Origin: Macrobrachium rosenbergii
Lineage: Eukaryota; Arthropoda; Malacostraca; Decapoda; Palaemonidae
Length of the DNA: 64,000 nt
Reading direction: 5' to 3'
Assembly: GCF_040412425.1 (NCBI RefSeq)
Contig: NC_089767.1
Location: 1,184,469-1,248,468, forward strand
How positions within the stretch are numbered: position 1 is the stretch's first letter; every line of letters begins with the position of its first letter. Made by a program: the position numbers and the translations under genes. Under the pieces are notes generated by a model. That model was not told the DNA's origin and did not search any database. It saw nothing but the letters and a program-made list of their open reading frames with translations. This document shows positions 60,649 to 64,000 of this stretch, one piece after another.

Positions 60649-61176
60649 CAGAAAAAAAATTAACTTACCAATTTCAGAGACTGACTCCTGCGCTATTGTG
60701 AAGGTCAATTTGCTCTCCACCTGGTTCCTGCTCGATGTCGTTTTGGTGTAAACAGCAGTCGTTTCAGTACACCCATAAAATCAATTTGATACAACCCAGT
60801 TAGTTTCCACAGAAACAATTTAAACACTAAAATCGGATTTCTTCAAGCATTTACGATTTTTTTAAAAAATCAAAATCATCACATTCGAATTATATTTCTA
60901 TGTACTCATCCAGCACATACCCACAAATTTATCCCTAACTATATTAAACTTTACATCATTCAGATTTCAAGTACGTTTTACAAACAAACCAGACGCACAG
61001 TCAATTACTTATTAATTTCCATATTTTATGACTTTTTGATTTTGCTGTTGCTTTTACTGCCTCATAATAATTTCGTGATTCTAATTTAATAACAATAGTT
61101 TAACCTCCCATGTTGATTTCTCAAATAAAAATATCCAAGGCTATAATTGATATAGTACTGATTTTGCTGTACTAAT

Positions 61177-61592
61177 TTACAACAACAAAGTACTAAATAA
61201 AGAACACGCTGAGGCAAATGTTCCTAAAAACAAAAGACTGACGACAGCGTTTACTCCAGAGTTGAATGTCGCCCTGACACTAATCATTTCAAAGTACGTT
61301 TGTAGTAACGGACCACGCAGCAAAATCCGCTCTATTGAGGGGCATTTTTCAGTTCTTTCTCTGTCAAAGGATGGGGTTGACTGGTTTATCAAAGGCTTTA
61401 TATGAATTCAGCATTCTGAAAATAAAGAAGTGCTTTGTTACATGCAGCATAATATCAGGGAAGTACATTTTTTCTGTTTTATTTGACTGAACTCTGGAAA
61501 GGTCTTGAGCTGTATCTAACTGTCTCCACGGATGTACTGAAACAACTTGGACCGAAATGGCTGTAGACCCTGAAGCGAACCATCGCCTGTAA
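61177..61592 (-). other. Weak candidate exon(s)
   Basis: On the minus strand an acceptor 'aaatttttgttacag' precedes 61592. One frame then stays open for about 70 codons (contains 'VQVVSVHPWRQLDTAQDL'). A second acceptor-like 'cacttctttattttcag' near 61410 precedes a frame ending at 61177 with 'GPLLQTYFEMISVRATF' followed by a hydrophobic segment (NAVVSLLFLGTFASACSLF) that could be a membrane helix. Frames are not mutually consistent and no family is recognised. Confidence 0.2.
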
Positions 61593-62499
61593 CAAAAATT
61601 TTCTACATTAAATACTTATTACAGGAAATGGCTCGATAAAAATAATATTCTGGGATGAGTATGTCTCCAATTAAGGAGAAAAAAGACATTGGAGTCCCTT
61701 AATTTATACAGCTATGGGGCCATGAAAATCATTCTCTGTTGTTTGTTATAATAAAGAACTGAGCTCTTATCAAGAACGACCTCAGCACTGGCTCTCAATG
61801 TTTCACCATGACACTGGACAACAGTTATTGATATTAAATATGATCCTGAATTTATTTAATGGTCAAGATTCTGGACAAATTGGCAAATTCTAAGAGAATG
61901 GTAGGCAGTGTCATTTCCTTCCTATACTGTATAGAAAATAATTTTTAATATACAATGTGTCAAGATTTAACAGGGTTTATTTCAGCTGCCTAATGTGATG
62001 AGAGAATATTGCCTGGAACATTTCACATTCAAGGAACAGCCCTATGACAATAATCACTCACTCAACAAATCATTCACTGCCTTTTCTTAAGGTTTTTGTT
62101 TCACCTGGGCAATTGGTACAGTGAGGAAAACAAATACTTTCAACAAAGGTAATTTCCCTCAGCATTCATCTAAATTTCACAGACTGGTACTGGTCAAGAA
62201 ATGCAAAACAAAAGGCCTCATTAATTTTAGATACTTCAGAAAATTGAAGGTATTTTTCACTTTCAATGCTCATCAGTGTCTCTAGGTACCAGTGAAAACT
62301 TCTAACTACACAAATGTTAAAGCTCACAGCCTATACCAACGCATTTTTCCAGTAAAAACTCATATCGTGCAAGTGTGCGCTCATTCTAGGCCTGTATCAA
62401 AGTGTAGTATTTCTCACTGTAATGAAAACTAAAATGATTGTCTTCACAAACTCTAATCATGTTACTAACCCAAGAGATCAGTCACTTAAGAATACTTAC

Positions 62500-62678
62500 G
62501 TACACAGAAACTTGTCCACGACATACCGTGCAAGTCAATACGATAGCGATCTTTATCTGTAGTTTTAGGAAAGCAATGGCCTTGGTATTAGGCCTATAAT
62601 GATATACACAGATTTGTTCTCCAATTAAACTAATAACCAGGTTAAGACAACTAATATCCATGTCGATTATGCTTATTT
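62500..62678 (-). other. Weak candidate exon with strong splice-like borders
   Basis: On the minus strand a poly-T tract ending in 'cag' precedes 62678, and 'gtaagt' follows 62500. The 179 bp between reads open in one frame (59 full codons, e.g. 'SCLNLVISLIGEQICVYHY'). No domain is recognised. It could be an exon of the same hypothetical minus-strand gene as 61177-61592 and 51720-51857, or chance. Confidence 0.22.
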
Positions 62679-63035
62679 CTGAAAAAAAAAAAATTCCCAA
62701 AATACGGTTCCTAGCTCTATTTTAGCTGAGGTTCCACAACAATTTTTATAGTCGAAACAGATTAATAGGAGATAAGCTTATTTTGGTGAAGAGACACTTT
62801 CTTTAAAGTTTTTCTTGAAGAGCATCCCCTGACACTTAATAACTGATTGTGAAAAAATGATCTTCATTATCTCATCTTTCAAGATTTTTCTAATCAAGTA
62901 AATGTTACCACTAAGAGCGAATAATGCTTTCACCCGTATCTTTAATAATGTCATAAATTTGCGTTCTGATATTTTCATGTCAGTTAATTGCACTAGAGCA
63001 ATAAAAACACCTTAGAGGAACAGGTTGTCACAGCA

Positions 63036-63375
63036 GACTCTAACTATAAGTAACTAATAAGCTTACATCTATCTATGGTGTGCAATGCTTTGAGAAAACG
63101 CTTCTCATCAAGCTGGAATCATGATATTTATGGTCCTAGAGGCACTGAAAAAAAGTACTTGCTAGCTTTTGCAAATACATTAGTTTCTCTTATAACAGTC
63201 TATAATCTAAATAGTTATGGACTGTTATAAGAGAAAACTAATATATTTGCATAAGCTAGCAAGTACTTTTTCTTCAAAGCCTTTAGTACCATAAACACAC
63301 ACAATACCAGCTTTACGAGGGTACACCATAGACAGACGACAGATTATCAGTCCTTTATAGTTAAAGCTCGCCAAA
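63036..63375. mobile_element. Foldback (near-palindromic) element
   Basis: The two halves are inverted copies. The inner arms 'aagtacttgctagc..ttgca' and 'attagtttctcttataacag' (about 63153-63207) match 63226-63280 almost perfectly around a 19-bp loop. Weaker pairing continues outward through 'tctatggtgt' and 'ctaactataa' to about 63036 and 63375. Total about 340 bp with arms of about 160 bp, non-coding. It is a typical foldback or long-TIR MITE. The remaining DNA to 64000 is AT-rich without a recognised gene. Confidence 0.8.
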
Positions 63376-64000
63376 ATTTGATAGATTTATAAATACAGCA
63401 GCTAACGTTACATGTAGCAAATTACCTCCGTTTAAAATGTGAAAAGCAGTACAATTTCCCTGTCATTCATCTAGCTGCCTTTTGAAATATGAGTTTGGTC
63501 AAGTTGTGGAATGTCAGCATAAACTGAGCAAAACATGTTGAAGAACTGTCTTAGAAATTCCTGCCTAAACTCAAAATGCTGTGTGGGCATTTGCCAACAA
63601 TCCTCTACCCTGAGTTCCACTATCAATATAATTCACTTTGACAAAAAACCTGATATCAGTAATGACTTCTGTGATTAGATCAAGTTGTCTTCTTCTATAG
63701 AGTGCTGTGGGGTATAACTGAACTGAAAATATGTCAGTGTCACTCTACACCAATATTATATGTTCCAACTTCATGATTTTCATTTTTTTTTATCCAAACT
63801 CAACTTACATTCTTGCCTTACTCAAAATAATAAGAGTGTCCCCTCTTGCTAAAATGATGCCAGATAAAGAATCCTTCAGGTAACAACATATCTGAAGTAC
63901 AGATCCCCATTTATAAACAAAATGGCTAAATCCAGTGAAAATCAGCATTCTATAGCAAACCTGACAAGGTGCTAAGCAAGATTCATTTACGAATTATCCG

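Overview
This window looks like non-coding, repeat-dominated DNA from a large eukaryotic genome, most likely a decapod crustacean (shrimp, crayfish or crab group). That assignment is an inference. It rests on very dense, long (AT)n, (TC)n/(GA)n and (ATT)n microsatellites, two DIRS1-like tyrosine-recombinase retrotransposons (a class known to be common in Decapoda), a tRNA-like SINE, LINE tails ending in (TAA)n, and many short inverted-repeat elements. I see no intact host protein-coding gene. There are a few candidate exons, supported only by splice-like and poly(A)-like sites.

Layout. 1-9.4 kb: AT-rich DNA with (AT)n and (CT)n tracts, two G-rich purine-biased patches, a 0.65-kb sequence duplicated about 1.39 kb apart, a 30-bp minisatellite of nine copies, and two degenerate minisatellite fields. 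9.39-16.75 kb: DIRS element A on the + strand, GC-rich, with inverted terminal repeats (ITRs), an internal complementary region (ICR) and decayed gag, RT, RNase H, methyltransferase-like and tyrosine-recombinase regions. 16.75-34 kb: AT-rich DNA with possible exons at 17.14 and 21.75 kb, hAT-like and Tigger-like MITEs, (TC)n tracts, a LINE trace, and a cluster of TGACGTCA palindromes near 32.7-33.0 kb.

33.15-42.2 kb: two inverted copies of a 0.37-kb repeat bracket 8.3 kb that contains a broad degenerate tandem-repeat field (35.2-38.4 kb). 42-53.7 kb: more MITEs, a SINE, a LINE 3' end, a tandem duplication split by a MITE, a relic of DIRS element B, and a candidate minus-strand terminal exon with a poly(A) signal (51.6-51.86 kb). 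53.73-60.09 kb: DIRS element B on the - strand, with the same ITR/ICR architecture but diverged sequence. 60.2-64 kb: a LINE 3' end with its (TAA)n tail, possible minus-strand exons, and a near-palindromic foldback element.

The genes that can be read belong to the two DIRS elements. Gag would package the RNA, RT/RNase H would copy it using the ITR/ICR complementarity to form a circle, and the tyrosine recombinase would integrate the circle. Both copies carry many frameshifts and are inactive as they stand, but A still has recognisable ends and circle-junction sequence, so it probably inserted relatively recently on the scale of this window.
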